Source: Haematobia irritans
Taxonomy: Eukaryota; Arthropoda; Insecta; Diptera; Muscidae
NCBI RefSeq assembly: GCF_050003625.1
Contig: NC_134397.1
Span: forward strand, 67,988,669 to 68,052,668
Reading direction: 5' to 3'
DNA length: 64,000 nucleotides
The position numbers and the translations under genes were made by a program. Shown here in pieces: positions 19,515 through 31,501 of this stretch; the first letter of the stretch is position 1, and every line of letters starts with the position of its first letter. A model generated the notes under the pieces. That model made no database searches. It was not told the DNA's origin and saw only the letters and a program-made list of their open reading frames with translations.

Positions 19515-21354
19515 AAACAAGTATATACGGCCGTAAGTTCGGCCAGGCCGAATCTTATGTACCCTCCACCATGGATTGCGTAGGAACTTCTACTAAAGGC
19601 TGTCATCCACAATCGAATTACTTGGGTTGCGATAACACTTGCCGATGGCAAGGAATCGTAAAACTTTTTAACACTGTCTTCTAAATTGTAAGTTAGCCCA
19701 TTCGGGGTATATATTAAACAAAAAAAGGCCGATTAAATACGTATATAATATAGTTTGACAAAATTTTCTATAGAAATGAAAACTTGACAAAATTTTCTAT
19801 AGAAATAAAATTTTGACAAAATTTTCTATAGAAATAAAAACTTGACAAAATTTTCTATAGAAATAAAATGTTGACAAAATTTTCTATGGAAGTAAAATGT
19901 TGACAAAATTTTGTATAGGAATAAAATGTTGACAAAATTTTCTACAGAAATAAATTTTTTACAAAATTTTCTATAAAAATAATATTTTGACAAAACTTTC
20001 TATGGAAATAAAATTTTGACAAACATTTCTATAGAAATAAACGTTTGACAAAACTTTCTATAGAAATGAAATTTTGACACAACTTTCTATAGTAATAAAA
20101 TTTGACAAAATTTTCTATGGAAATAAAGTTTTGGTAGATTATTTTTGCGATATGGACCAATTTTTGTGTAATAAGTCATCGGCTATATATAACTAAAGAC
20201 CGATATTGACCAATTTTTACATGGCTGTTAGAGGCCATATATTGACAAAATGTACCAAATTTCAACCGGATCGGATGACTTTTGCTATATATAATTATGG
20301 ACCGATATGGACCAATTTTTGCATGGTTGTTAGATACCATATACTAACACCATGTACCAAATTTCAACTGGATCGGATGAATTTCGCTCCTCCAAGAGGC
20401 TCCTGAGGTCAAATCTGGGGATCGGTTTATATGGGAGCTATATATAATTATGAACCGATATGGACCAATTTTTGCATGGTTGTTAGAGACTATATACTAA
20501 CACCACGTACTAAATTTCAATTGGATCGGATGAATTTTGCTCCTCCATGAGGCTCCGGAGTTCAAATCTGGGGATCGGTTTATATGGGAGCTATATATAA
20601 TTATGAACCGATATGGACCAATTTTTGCATGGTTGTTAGAGGCCGTATACTAACATCAGGTACCAAATTTCGACAGGATCGGATGAATTTTGCCCCTCCA
20701 AGAGGCTCCGGAGGTCAAATCTGGGGATCGGTTTATATGGGGGCTATATATAATTATGGACCGACATGGACCAATTTTTGCATGGGTGTTAGAGACCGTA
20801 TACTAAGACCACGTACTAAATTTCAACCGGATCGGATGAATTTTGCTCCTCCAAGAGGCTCCGGAGGTCAAATCTGGGGATCGGTTTATATGGGAGCTAT
20901 ATATAATTATGGACCGATATGAACCAATTTTTGCATGGTTGTTAGAGGCCGTATACTAACATCAGGTACCAAATTTCAACCGGATCGGATGAATTTTGCT
21001 GCTCCGGGAGGCTCCCCAAGCCAAATTTGGGGATCGGTTTATATGGGGGCTATACGTAAACGTGGTCCGATATGGCCGATTTTCAATACCATCCGACCTA
21101 CATCAATAATAACTACTTGTGCCAAGTTTCAAGTCGATAGCTTGTTTCGTTCGGAAGTTAGCGTGATTTCCACAGACGGACGGACAGCCGGACAGACGGA
21201 CAGACGGACGGACGGACGGACATGCTTAGATCGACTCAGAATTTCACCACGACCCAGAATATATATACTTTATGGGGTCTTAGAGCAATATTTCGATGTG
21301 TTACAAACGGAATGACAAAGTTAATATACCCCCATCCTATGGTGGAGGGTATAA
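19515..21354 (-). mobile_element. HINE-A7, complete, with minisatellite
   Basis: On the minus strand it starts at 21354 (TTATACCCTCCACCATAGGATGG) and ends at 19515 (TTCGGCCTGGCCGAAC, then TTACGGCCGTATATACTTGTT). Next to the 3' domain lies the 29-bp minisatellite (19755-20130). Six or so 153-bp core units follow. The GACGGAC microsatellite near 21173-21220 is expanded and irregular. At 1.84 kb it is one of the longest uninterrupted copies. Confidence 0.85.
19755..20130 (-). repeat. 29-bp minisatellite in HINE-A7
   Basis: About 13 tandem copies of TTTTGACAAAATTTTCTATA plus GAAATAAAA. It lies between the core units and the 3' domain of the host element. Confidence 0.85.
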
Positions 21355-21543
21355 CAAAACAAACATGTAACAAAAAATATTTGAACTTATATAGAGTAAA
21401 CAAAAATATTTTTGTAATAAAATTAACTTCAACCTAGTATCAGAGTAATGAATAACTTGGTAGAATTCTATTTTCTTTATTTATTTTCTAGGTTATATAC
21501 ATTGCATTTTCATGTTTTAAGATAATAAAATACTTAGAACCAT
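21355..21543. other. spacer with minisatellite-associated tail
   Basis: 21455-21543 (GGTAGAATTCTA...TTATATACATTGCATTTTCATG...TACTTAGAACCAT) matches the tail of the 241-bp duplication at about 8378-8476. The rest is unassigned. Confidence 0.45.
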
Positions 21544-21777
21544 TTTTATACCCTCCACCATAGGATGGGGGGTATATTAACTTTGTCATTTCGTTTGTAA
21601 CACATCGAAATATTGGTCTAAGACCCCATAACGTATATATATTTTGGGTCGTGGTGAAATTCTGATTTGATAGCGATGTCCGTCAGGCCATCAGCTGAAA
21701 TCACGTAAACTTCCAAACGAAACAAGCTATCGACTTGAAACTTGGCACACGTAGTTGTTATTGATGTAGGTCAGATG
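21544..21777 (+). mobile_element. HINE-A8, 5' end only
   Basis: A complete 5' hairpin (TTTTTATACCCTCCACCATAG, GGGGGGTATATTAAC) and domain up to GATGTAGGTCAGATG, where a TIR-E copy takes over. Confidence 0.75.
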
Positions 21778-22386
21778 CATTCAACAAAAAGTTTGCTTGG
21801 ATCCAAAGATTTTGACCTTCCCTTAAGGATTTTGGTATTGATTCCGAGCCAAAGATGCGACTTATTTAAAATAAAGAAATTTTTTAGCGACCTATCTGGT
21901 TTTAAATCTAGGACCAATAAAATTAAAATTAGGATACAGATCTCATTTATCAAATTGTCGTTCTCTTTTCGAGATTTATTAATAAAGGTACTTCAAAGTA
22001 AAAAATGTTTTCTAAATTCCAAAAAGAAAACGTTAAACCAAAGACGCTAAATCCTCAAAATAAATCTTAGCCTATATTTGAAGCGTTTTTATCTTAAATC
22101 TAAAGTTTCAATATGTCAGTTAATTTAAGGACAATTTCATTAAATCAAAAATGTGTTTCTTTATTTTAAGGAAAATTTGCATTAGTTCAAAGACATGCGA
22201 CTTTAACGGAGAGACGCATATTTACAAAATTTGTGTCCTAAACTTAATGAAAAAAATTTTTGAAGAAAAGATTATAAACTTTATTTTAATTAAAATTTCA
22301 ATATGTTAAAGAAATTTGTCCTTAATATTTTGTAAATTTCGCATCCTTATATATAGGTTGTATAATCTTTAATATCACGCAAATAT
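21778..22386 (+). mobile_element. TIR-E copy (CACTC-type), ends degraded
   Basis: It shares with 41442-42981 and 59153-59778 the blocks TTGGATCCAAAGATTTTGAC, TTTTGGTATTGATTCCGAGCC and GCGCATCC-type tail text, then ..TAATCTTTAATATCACGC. It lacks the final TTTTTTTCAGTG. No transposase is present; the 102-residue ORF is not recognisable. Confidence 0.6.
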
Positions 22387-22415
22387 GTTTATACCCTTCA
22401 CCATAGGATGGGGGG

Positions 22416-22760
22416 GAGCCACCGTGGTACAATGGTTAGCATGCCCGCCTTGCATACACATGGTGGTGGGTTCGATTCCTGCTTCGACCGAACACCGAAA
22501 AGTTTTTCAGAGGTGGATAATCCCACCTCAGTAATGCTGGTGACATTTCTGAGGGTTTCAAAGCTTCGCTAAGTGGTTTCACTGCAATGTGGAACGCCGT
22601 TCGGACCCGGCTATAAAAAGGAGGTCCCTTTTCATTAAGCTTAACATGGAATCGGGCAGCACTCAGTGATAAGAGAGAAGTTCACTAATGTGGTATCACA
22701 ATGGACTGAATAGTCTAAGTGAGCCTGATACATCGGGCTGCCACCTAACCTAACCTAACC
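22416..22760 (+). mobile_element. tRNA-derived SINE, full length
   Basis: The head is tRNA-like: GTGGTACAATGGTTAGCATG (A box region), CTTGCAT in the anticodon-loop position, GGTTCGATTCC (B box). The body runs through AATGCTGGTGACATTTCTGA and ACGCCGTTCGGAC to GGACTGAATAGTCTAAGTGA, and the tail is CCTAACCTAACCTAACC. A 12-bp target duplication, TAGGATGGGGGG, flanks it (22404-22415 and 22761-22772). It is about 345 bp and non-coding; its movement would rely on a LINE. Confidence 0.9.
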
Positions 22761-23539
22761 TAGGATGGGGGGTATATTAACTTTGTCATTCCGTTTGTAA
22801 CACATCGAAATATTGCTCTAAGACCCCACAAAGTATATATATTCTGGGTCGTGGTGAAATTCTGAGTCGATCTGAGCATGTCCGTCCGTCCGTCTGTTGA
22901 AATCACGCTATCTTCCGAACGAAACAAGCTATCCACTTGAAACTTGGCACAAATAGTTGTTATTGATGTAGGTCGGATGTTATTGCAAATGGGCCATATC
23001 GGTCCACTTTTACGTATAGCCCCCTTATAAACCAATCCCCAGATTTGGCTTGCGGAGCCTCAAAGAGAAGCATATTTCATCCGATCCGGCTGAAATTCAG
23101 TACATGGTGTTGGTATATGGTCTCTAAAAACCATGCTAAAATTGGTCCACATCGGTTCATAAGCCCCCATATAAACCGATCACCAGATTTGGCTTGCGGA
23201 GCCTCTAAGAGAAGTACATTTCATCCAGTTGAAATTTGGAACATGGTGTTAGTATATGGTCTCTAACAACCGTGCCAGAATTGGTCCGCATTGGTCCATA
23301 ATTATATATAGCCCCATATAAACCGTTCTCCAGATTTGACCTCCGGAGTCTTTTGGAGGAGCAAAATTCATCCGATCCGGTTAAAATTTGGAACGTAGTG
23401 TTAGTGTATGGCCGCTAACAACCATGCCAAAATTTGTCCATATTGGTCTATAGTTATATATAGCCGATCTCCAATCACACAAAAATTGGTCCATATCGGT
23501 TCATAATCATGGTTGCCACTCGCGCCAAAAATAATCTAC

Positions 23540-23716
23540 CAAAATTTTATTTCTATAGAAAATTTTGTTAAAATTTTATTTCTATAGAAAATTTTGTTCA
23601 AATTTTATTTCTATAGAAAATTTTGTTAAAATTTTATTTCTATAGAAAATTTTGTCAAAACTTTATTTCTATAACAAATTTTGTCAAAATTTTATTTCTA
23701 TAGAAAATTTTGTCAA
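23540..23716 (+). repeat. 29-bp minisatellite in HINE-A9
   Basis: Six tandem copies of TTTTATTTCTATAGAAAAT plus TTTGTYAAAA; the word TCTATAG recurs at 23552 and 23581, a period of 29. Confidence 0.85.
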
Positions 23717-23967
23717 ACTGAAGTATATACATATTTAATCGATCTTTTTTGATTTAATATATACCAGGTATGGACTTACATACAATTTAGAAGACGGTGT
23801 AAGGTGTAAGGAGGTTTTAAGATACCTTGCCATCGGCAAGCGTTACCGCAACTTAAGTAATTCGATTGTGGATGGCAGTGTTTAGCAGAGTTTCTACGCA
23901 ATCCATGGTGGAGGACACATAAGCCTCGGCCTGGCCGAACTTATGGCCGTATATACTTGTTTCAGTG

Positions 23968-24935
23968 TGGTATTGCAAATGGACCATATTGAACCACTTT
24001 TACTTATAGCCTTCATATAAACTGACCCCCAAATTTGGCTAGCGGAGCCTCTTAGAGAAGCAAATTTCATCCGATCCGGTTGATGCTAGTGTATGGTCGC
24101 CAATAGTCATGCAACAATTGGTCCATATATGTTAGGTCCATAATTATGTATATAGCCCCCATATAAACCGGTCCCCAGATTTTGCTTGCCGTTCCTCTTG
24201 GAGGATAAAATTTATTCCGATCCGGTTGAAATTTGGTACGTGGTGTTAGTATATGATCTCTAACATCCATGCTAAAATTGGTCCATAAAGGTCCATATAT
24301 AGCCCCCATATAAACCGAACCCCAGATTTGTCCTTCGAAGCCTCTTATAAGGGCACATTTCATGCGATTCGATTGAAATTTTGTACGTAATGTTTGAATA
24401 TGGTCTCCAACAACCATGCAATAATTGGTCAAAATCGGTATATAATTATATATAACCCCCATATAAACCGATCCCCAGATTTGACCTCGGGAGCCTCTTG
24501 GAAGAGCAAATTTCATCCGATTCGGCTGAAATTTGTTACGTTATGTTAGTATATGGCCGCTAATAACCATGCCAAAAGTGGTCCATATCGGTCCGTAGTT
24601 ATATAAAGCCCCCAGATATACCGATCCCCAGATTTTACTTCTTCCTGGATAAGTAAATTTCATTTGATCTGGCTAAAATTTCATTTGATCACAAAAAATT
24701 GGACCATACGTATCACAAAAAATACGATGCAAAATTAGGTATTATATACGCAAAATTAGTAAATTATATATGTAGGTATTTAATCTATCTTTTTTGTCTA
24801 TTATATACCTCGTATGGTCTAACTTCCAATGTAGAAAATGATGTTAAGGAGTTTTAAGATACCTTGCCATCGGCAAGTATCACCACAACCCAAGTAATTC
24901 GATTATGGATGACTGTCTTTAGTAGAAGTTTCTAC
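23968..24935 (+). mobile_element. HINE-A10, core and part of 3' domain
   Basis: It begins in the middle of the 5' domain (TGGTATTGCAAATGGACCAT), has about four core units, and ends within the 3' domain at TAGTAGAAGTTTCTAC. It directly follows HINE-A9. Confidence 0.7.
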
Positions 24936-25499
24936 AAAGTGCTCACACTTTAAATTAACCTTTGATGTTTTACCATGTTATTTCATTTTCACATCCTTTT
25001 TTTCACAATTTATGTTACTCCGAAAGTTTTGAGTCGTCCCATCATCTGATTGAAGCTTTTAGCTTTGCACATTTCGTCACCTTTTTTAACACAGAGTGAA
25101 TTTTCCTTGAATTCATTTGGATTTTTATCTAATTTACTTGCTCTACAAAAATATAGCAAAAAGTGTGATATGCTTCTTCACTAGGGAAATAATTGAAAAT
25201 GTGCACAGGATTTTGTCTCCCCTAGAATAGACAAAGAAAAAATTTACTTAGATAATTATTTAAAAATTCCATGAAACTGAGTGTCTTCCCTTTGTTGGAA
25301 ACTCAATTATTTAATTAATAAAGCTTATCAACTAGGTCTAATATTCAGGAAATAATTTCACAAATGGACTTTATAAGGAAATTCATAGAAAATGATAAAT
25401 ACAATTTTTCCACTTCCTTGTTCTTTTTAACAAATTTGTTTAATATGCTATTTGGCCGTTTTAAGCCCAACACTAAATCTTGGACAATTAAATGTCACA
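24936..25499. other. unassigned AT-rich stretch
   Basis: I see no recognisable repeat or gene. The 63-residue ORF at 25364-25555 runs into HINE-A11. Confidence 0.4.
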
Positions 25500-25977
25500 A
25501 AAAGAGTAAACCAGAAAATTCGGCCAGGCCCAATAGTATGTACCCTCCATCATAGAAAGTTCTAATAAACAAAAACGTTGTTGCCGAAATCAGATACATA
25601 ATTTTCGAGAAAATTACGTTTTTGCGAAAAACATGTTGCATGCTTCCCATCCAAAAATAAAATTTTTGTGGCAGAAATTTTATTTTCTCGGCAAACACAT
25701 ACATGATTGCCGGAATCAGATACATAATTTTCGAGAAAACTACGTTTTTGCGACAAACATGTTATATGCTCCCCTTCCAAAAATAACATTTTGCTCTTGA
25801 AATATATTTTAGGTAATCACTTTCCTTGTCTTATTACATACACTAACATTACGTACTAAATTTTAAGCGTATCGCATGAAATTTGTTCTTCCAGAAGGCC
25901 CCGGAAGTCAAATATGGGGGTCGGTTTATATGAGGGCTATACCGATATGGTTCATTTGCAATATTACTATTATTATA
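25500..25977 (-). mobile_element. HINE-A11 remnant, split by a TIR-H-like MITE
   Basis: 25505-25566 carries the 3' hairpin end (AATTCGGCCAGGCCCAATAG, TGTACCCTCCATCATAG). 25841-25977 carries a core unit and the start of the 5' domain. The two are separated by 25570-25838. Confidence 0.6.
25570..25838. mobile_element. decayed TIR-H-type MITE with internal duplication
   Basis: It shares CCGAAATCAGATACATAATT, TTTTGCGAAAAACATGTT and CCAAAAATAACA with the TIR-H element at 63254-63503. The block 25589-25665 is repeated at 25713-25788. The terminal repeats are not preserved. Confidence 0.5.
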
Positions 25978-26006
25978 TTTTATTATTAATTATTACTATT
26001 ATTATG
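25965..26006 (+). repeat. ATT microsatellite
   Basis: Imperfect (ATT)n run at the junction of HINE-A11 and HINE-B2. Confidence 0.8.
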
Positions 26007-28139
26007 GTGACGGGGGTATAATAAGTTTGTCATTCCGTTTGTAATACATCGAAATATCGATTTCCGACTATATAAAGTATATATATTCTTGATCAGAAAG
26101 AAATTCTAAGACGATATAAGCATGTCCGTCTGTCTACCTGTTGTCATCACGCTACAGCCTTCAATAATGACGCTATCGTCCTGAAATTTGGCACAGATTC
26201 GTTTTTTGTTTGCAGGCAGGTCAAGTTCGAAGTTCGGTCCAAGTTTTGATATAGTCCCCATATAAACCGATTTCCCGATTTGGGGTCTTGGGCTTATAAA
26301 AACCGCACTTTTTATCCAATTTGCCTGAAATTGAAAATCTAGAGGTATTCTAGGACTCTAAGGAGGTGTGCTGAAAATGGTGCGTATCGGTCCAAGTTTT
26401 AATATAGTCCCCATATAAACCGACCTCCCGATTTGGGGTATTGGGCTTATAAAAACTGTAGTTTTTATCCAATTTGCCTGAAAAAATCTAAAGGTATTCT
26501 AGGACCTTAAGGGGGTGTGCCGAAAATGGTGAGTATCGGTTCATGTTTTGATATAGCCCCCATATAGACCGATCTCCCGATTTTACTTCTTGGGCTTCTG
26601 GAAATCGTAGTTTTTATCCAATTCGCCTGAAATTTGAAATTCTAGGAAAATAAAAAGATGTGCCGAAAATGGTGAGTATCGGTTCATGTTTTGATATAAC
26701 CCCCATATAGACCGATCTCCCGATTTTACTTCTTGGGCTTCTAGAATTCGTAGTTTTTACCCAATTTGCCTGAAATTGGAAATGTGGAGGTATTCAAGGA
26801 AAATAAAAAGATGTGCCGAAAATGGTGGTTATCGGTCCATGTTTTGATATAGGCTCCATATAAAGCGATCTCCCCATTTTACTTCTTGGACTTCTAGAAA
26901 CCGTAGTTTTTATCCAATTTGCCTGAAATTGGAAATGTGGAGGTATTCTAGGAAATTAAAAAGATATGCCGAAAGTGGTGGTTATCGGTCCATGTTTTGA
27001 TATAGCCTCCATATAAAGCGATCTTCCCATTTTACTTCTTGGGCTTCTAGAAACCGTAGTTTTTATCCAATTTGCCTGAAATTGCAAAAGTGGAGGTATT
27101 CTAGGAAAATAAAAAGATGTGCCGAAAATGGTGATTATCGGACCATGTTTCGATATAGCCCCCATATAGACCGATCTCCAGATTTACTTCTTGGGCTTCT
27201 AGAAACCGTAGTTTTTACCCAATTTGCCTGAAATTGGAAATGTGGAGGTATTCAAGGAAAATAAAAAGATGTGCCGAAAATGGTGGTTATCGGTCCATGT
27301 TTTGATATAGCCCCCATATAGACCGATCTCCAGATTTACTTCTTGGGCTTCTAGCATCCGTAGTTGTTATCCAATTTGGCTGAAACTGGAAATCTCGAGG
27401 TATTCTAGGACCACAAAGGTGTGTGCCGAATATATTGAGTATCGGTACAGTTTTTGATATAGCTCCCCTATAAACCGGCCCTCCGATTTAGGGTTTAGAT
27501 TCTAGAACTACAATTAAATGTGCTGAATATTGTGTGTACCCTTCCATGTTTTGGTATAGCCCCCATTACACCGAACTCCCGATTTAAATCTTGGGGTTTC
27601 TAGAAATTGTACTTTTTATCCGATTTGCCACAAATTGAAAATATACTGGCATTTTAGATCCATAACAAAGTGTATATGATTTAGTTTTATCGGTTCATTT
27701 GGTAAGGCCTCCATATAGACCGATTTCACTTATTGAGGGTATAGGAGGCACACTGATCATGAAAATTGCTTAAAACTGAATGCAATTACCAGATTTTACT
27801 TCTCGTGGTTATTTAAATAATTGGAATAAAAATCCACAGATTATAGATTTCAAATCAAGGCATTATTTCATCATTTTCTGGCACACTTACAAGAGATGTT
27901 TATGATTCCTCTAAAACTCAAACAAAAATGGTTCTTATAAATTCAGAATCTGATTTAGTCTTCATAGGTAAAATCTTTACATTTATCTGTGGGAAGCGTA
28001 CTGGTTGAACTGATCTGCTTGGGAAAATATCTGTCATCAAACCCCCCTGAAATTTTCAAAGGAAACTATTATATTTGATTTTTGGTGGTGGGTATTTAAG
28101 ATTCGGCCCGGCCGAACTTACTAGTGTATATACTAGTTT
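25999..28139 (+). mobile_element. HINE-B2, nearly complete
   Basis: Only the first bases of the 5' hairpin are lost: it enters at GGTGACGGGGGTATAATAAG. The domain CCGACTATATAAAGTATATA is followed by at least eight core units. The word TGTGCCGAAAATGGTG recurs at 26517, 26659, 26813, 26966 and 27119, a spacing of 142-154, mostly 153. The 3' end has TTCGGCCCGGCCGAACTTAC and TATATACTAGTTTTTT. It gives the uninterrupted sequence for the HINE-B1 insertion site. Confidence 0.8.
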
Positions 28140-28832
28140 TTTTAATTTTTATTTATTTTATTATTTTTTCCAGCAGTCCATATTACAAATATCTACAATA
28201 TTTCTTTTAGACAATTCTATTTAATGTGACCCACATGGCTTCTTTGAAATTACAGGATTTGTTTTATATATAATTTGAACAGAGACATTTTATAAATTTA
28301 TTATACACAAATACTTATAAGAGTAAACCGAAATATTGCCACTTATGGTGTAGATTTTGTTAAAACTAGTCAATGAAAAACGAAAGCAAAGTCCATAGGC
28401 TATGGTATGTCGTCCTAAATTCAAACGCCACCACATACAAATACCCTGTAAAGCTACAAATACACATTTATAAATTCATTTATTTTGAATCCCATAGCAA
28501 ATTCACAAAAAATAACCATAATTTTCGGCATAATTCTGTCGCAGACAAAAACGCTAGACAGGCATGGGAAAGGAACAATTATTTTCCCAAGGACATAAAA
28601 TGGATAATTCAATATTGTAGTGTGTTGTGTGTGTGTGTGTTTTTTTTGTACTCGAGTTGAATACACCCTCAAGTGTCCGTAGCAGAAGATGAAAAAGGAA
28701 ATGGAAATCTAGAAAGAAAGTAATCCTTTAATCAAATACACTTCAATTTGTTTTCATATTATCATTTGCTTATATCCGAAACATGCATGACTGAAAACGA
28801 ATAAACAGGACAAATTGTAATTTTATAAAATA
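28140..28832. other. unassigned stretch with short GT run
   Basis: A (GT)n/poly-T run lies at about 28619-28648. Two overlapping short ORFs on opposite strands (28373-28672) show no recognisable domain. No repeat from elsewhere in the window is seen. Confidence 0.4.
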
Positions 28833-30216
28833 AAACAAGTATAAACGGCCGTAAGTTCGGCCAGGCCGAATCTTATGTACCCTCCACCATGGATTCCGTA
28901 GAAACTTCTACGAAAGACTGCCATCCACAATCGAATTACTTGGGTTGTGGTATCTTAAATCGTTTTCTAAATTGTGAGTTAGTCCATACGTGGTATATAT
29001 TAGACAAAAAAGGTATGTGTAGGTAAGTCTACAAATAATTACGAACCGATATGGACTTTTGCACGGTACGTAGATAGCCAGAAATGAAATATGGGGGTCG
29101 CTTATATGGGGGCTATATGCAATTATTGATATAGACTAATTTTTGTGTGATTGGGGATCGATTTATCTGAGGGCTATATATAACTATAGACCGATATGGA
29201 CCTAGTTAGGCATGGTTGGTAACGGCCATATACTAGCACAATGTACCAAATTTCAACTGACTCGAATTAAATTTGCTCCTCCAAGAGGCTCCAAAACCAA
29301 ATCTCGGGATCGGTTTATATGGGGGCTATATATAATTATGGACCGATATAAACCAATTTTGGCATGGTTGTTAGAGACAATATACTAACACCACGGACCA
29401 AATTTCAATCGGATCGGATGACTTTTGCTCCTCTAAGAGGCTCCGGAGGTCAAATCTGGGGATAGGTTTATATGGGGGCTATATATAATTATGGGCCGAT
29501 GTGGACCAATTTTTGCATGGTCATTAGAGAACATATACCAACACCATGTACCAAATTTCAGCCGGATCGGATAAAATTTGATTCTCTTAGAGGCTCCGAG
29601 AGCCAACTCGGGGGATCGGTTTATATGGGGGCTATATGTAATTATGGACCGATATGGACCAATTTTTGCATGGTTGTTAGAGACCATATAGTAACACCAT
29701 GTATCAAATTTCAGCCGGATCGGACGAAATTTGCTCCTCTTAGAGCAATCGCAAATCAAATTTGAGGGTCCGTTTATATGGGGACTATACGTAAAAGTGG
29801 ACCGATATGGACCAATTTTTGCATGGGTGTTAGCTATCATATACTAACACCATGTACCAAATTTCAGCCGGATCGGATGAAATTTGCTTCTCTTAGAGCA
29901 ATCGCACGCAAAATTTGGGGGTCCGTTTATATGGGGGCTATACGTAAAAATGGACCGAAATGGCCCATTTGCAATACCATCTACATCAATAACAACTACT
30001 TGTGCCAAGTTTCAAGTCGATAGCTTGTTTCGTTCGGAAGTTAGCGTGATTTCAACAGACGGACGGACGGACGGACGGACATGCTCAGATCGACTCAGAA
30101 TTTCACCACGACCCAGAATATATATACTTTATGGGGTCTTAGAGCAATATTTCGATGTGTTACAAACGGAATGACAAAGTTAATATACCCCCATCCTATG
30201 GTGGAGGGTATAAAAA
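28833..30216 (-). mobile_element. HINE-A12, complete
   Basis: On the minus strand it starts at 30216 (TTTTTATACCCTCCACCATAG) and ends at 28833 (GGCCGTTTATACTTGTTTT). The TTCGGCCTGGCCGAA hairpin is near 28858, there are about six core units, and a GACGGAC run is near 30059. It has no minisatellite. Confidence 0.85.
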
Positions 30217-30579
30217 GAGGATATTTATATGCCCTCATCGCATGCTCAAAAACCTGTTGGGAAATATTTTCAACTGTTGATTCAAAATAATATAATTTGT
30301 GTTCTTACAAGATAATGCTTCTTTTATTTAACCACGAAACTCTTTATGAACTACACAATATGATTTCCCTTGAATAAAAGTTTCATTGGAAATGGTTCAT
30401 GTATTAGCAGCAAAAGTTTACAAAAATGCCCATGGGTATTTCAGAAGAGTACATGCTTTAAATGTAAGTAAATAGCATACCACTTGTAAATTCAAGAAAT
30501 AGAAGTGATGCCTTCTTCAAATTTCAGGGAAATCATGAAATTTTACTAAATTTTCAGGGAAAAATATTATATCGGCATG
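30217..30579. other. unassigned stretch
   Basis: I see no gene or repeat. Confidence 0.4.
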
Positions 30580-31192
30580 CACTGAAAAAAAAGCATACTC
30601 GGTTCCAAAGATTTTGTCTTTACTTTAAAAAATTTGGTATTGATTCCGAGCCAAAGAAGCGGAGAATACAAGTAAGGATACTTTTAAGTCACAATTCTCT
30701 TTTAAATTTAGATTTTGTGTACTTGCTTCTAGGAAGCAAATTTTAATTTTTCGCTTTCTCAGCTTTTTTTCTTCATATGCTATCAAAGACCTTTAAAAAC
30801 GTAGAAATTATGCTATGTTTCAAGTAAAAAACTTCTTTAAAATAAAGTTTTGAAAAACATGTCCTATATTTGAACGATTTTTTGCTTTGTAGTCAAGATG
30901 CAAAAAGACAACAAATTTAAAGACAATTTCATTAAATTTAAAGATTTTTTTCTGAATTAATAAAGTCAAGTTGACCTTAGCCTATACAATTTTTCTTTCA
31001 TGTTAAGATACCCATTTTTAAGTCAAATCACTTAATTATAAGGACAATACGACTTCATTGAAAAGTTTATCGACTTTTGGACAAGGAAAATAACTTTATT
31101 TTAGAGAAATGCGTCTTGTATGCTAAGCAAAATTTGTATTCGTATTTTAAAGACATGAAATCTTTGACCTCACGACAATATTTTTTTCAGTG
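30580..31192. mobile_element. TIR-E1 (CACTG ends), complete
   Basis: A 613-bp element with ends CACTGAAAAAAA and TTTTTTTCAGTG. It has TG on both sides (ggcaTG / TGtac), a possible 2-bp target duplication. It aligns over its length with TIR-E2 (40038-40694): GGTTCCAAAGATTTTGTC, GGTATTGATTCCGAGCC, AAGACATGAAATCTTTGACC. It has no transposase; the superfamily is unclear. Confidence 0.7.
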
Positions 31193-31407
31193 TGTACAAA
31201 ATATTTTAATTCATACAAAATGTTAAAACTAAATTTATCGGTCTAGTTTTTGATACAACCTTTATATCAATTGATTCCCTGATTGGAGTTCTCCCGCATC
31301 TACGCAAAGTTTACTTGTATTTAAAGATTTTTATTTTCCCTTAAGAATTTGATTCCGCGCCAAAGATGCTGTTATCTAGCGTTAAATCGATAATCTATAA
31401 ATTTAAG
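31193..31407. other. mixed repeat fragments
   Basis: A short TIR-E-like piece (31320-31375, GATTCCGCGCCAAAGATGC) and HINE-like words occur; no gene. Confidence 0.4.
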
Positions 31408-31501
31408 ACAAGTGAGTAAAATAGAAAATCGGGCGGGCCGACTATATCATACCCTAAACTCCACATACAGAATTAGTCATAATAAGTATTTGTGGGGTAT
31501 C
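31408..31501 (-). mobile_element. HINE-D 3' end fragment
   Basis: On the minus strand it ends AGTCGGCCCGCCCGATTTTC and TACTCACTTGT. The block CCCTAAACTCC...TTGTGGGGTA matches 8700-8760 inverted. Confidence 0.6.

Larger units (their letters stand above)
22387..23962 (+). mobile_element. HINE-A9, complete, split by a SINE
   Basis: The 5' end TTTATACCCTTCACCATAGG is interrupted after 22415 by the SINE and resumes at 22761. Core units are followed by a 29-bp minisatellite (23540-23716) and a 3' domain with GGCCTGGCCGAAC and TATGGCCGTATATACTTGTT at 23962. Confidence 0.85.

Noticed and set aside
19755..20130. CRISPR array
   Set aside because: The 29-bp units are direct tandem repeats without unique spacers, and the window is eukaryotic.
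22416..22488. Functional tRNA gene
   Set aside because: The A and B boxes are present, but the sequence continues into a SINE body with a target duplication, and two more copies exist in the window with the same body.
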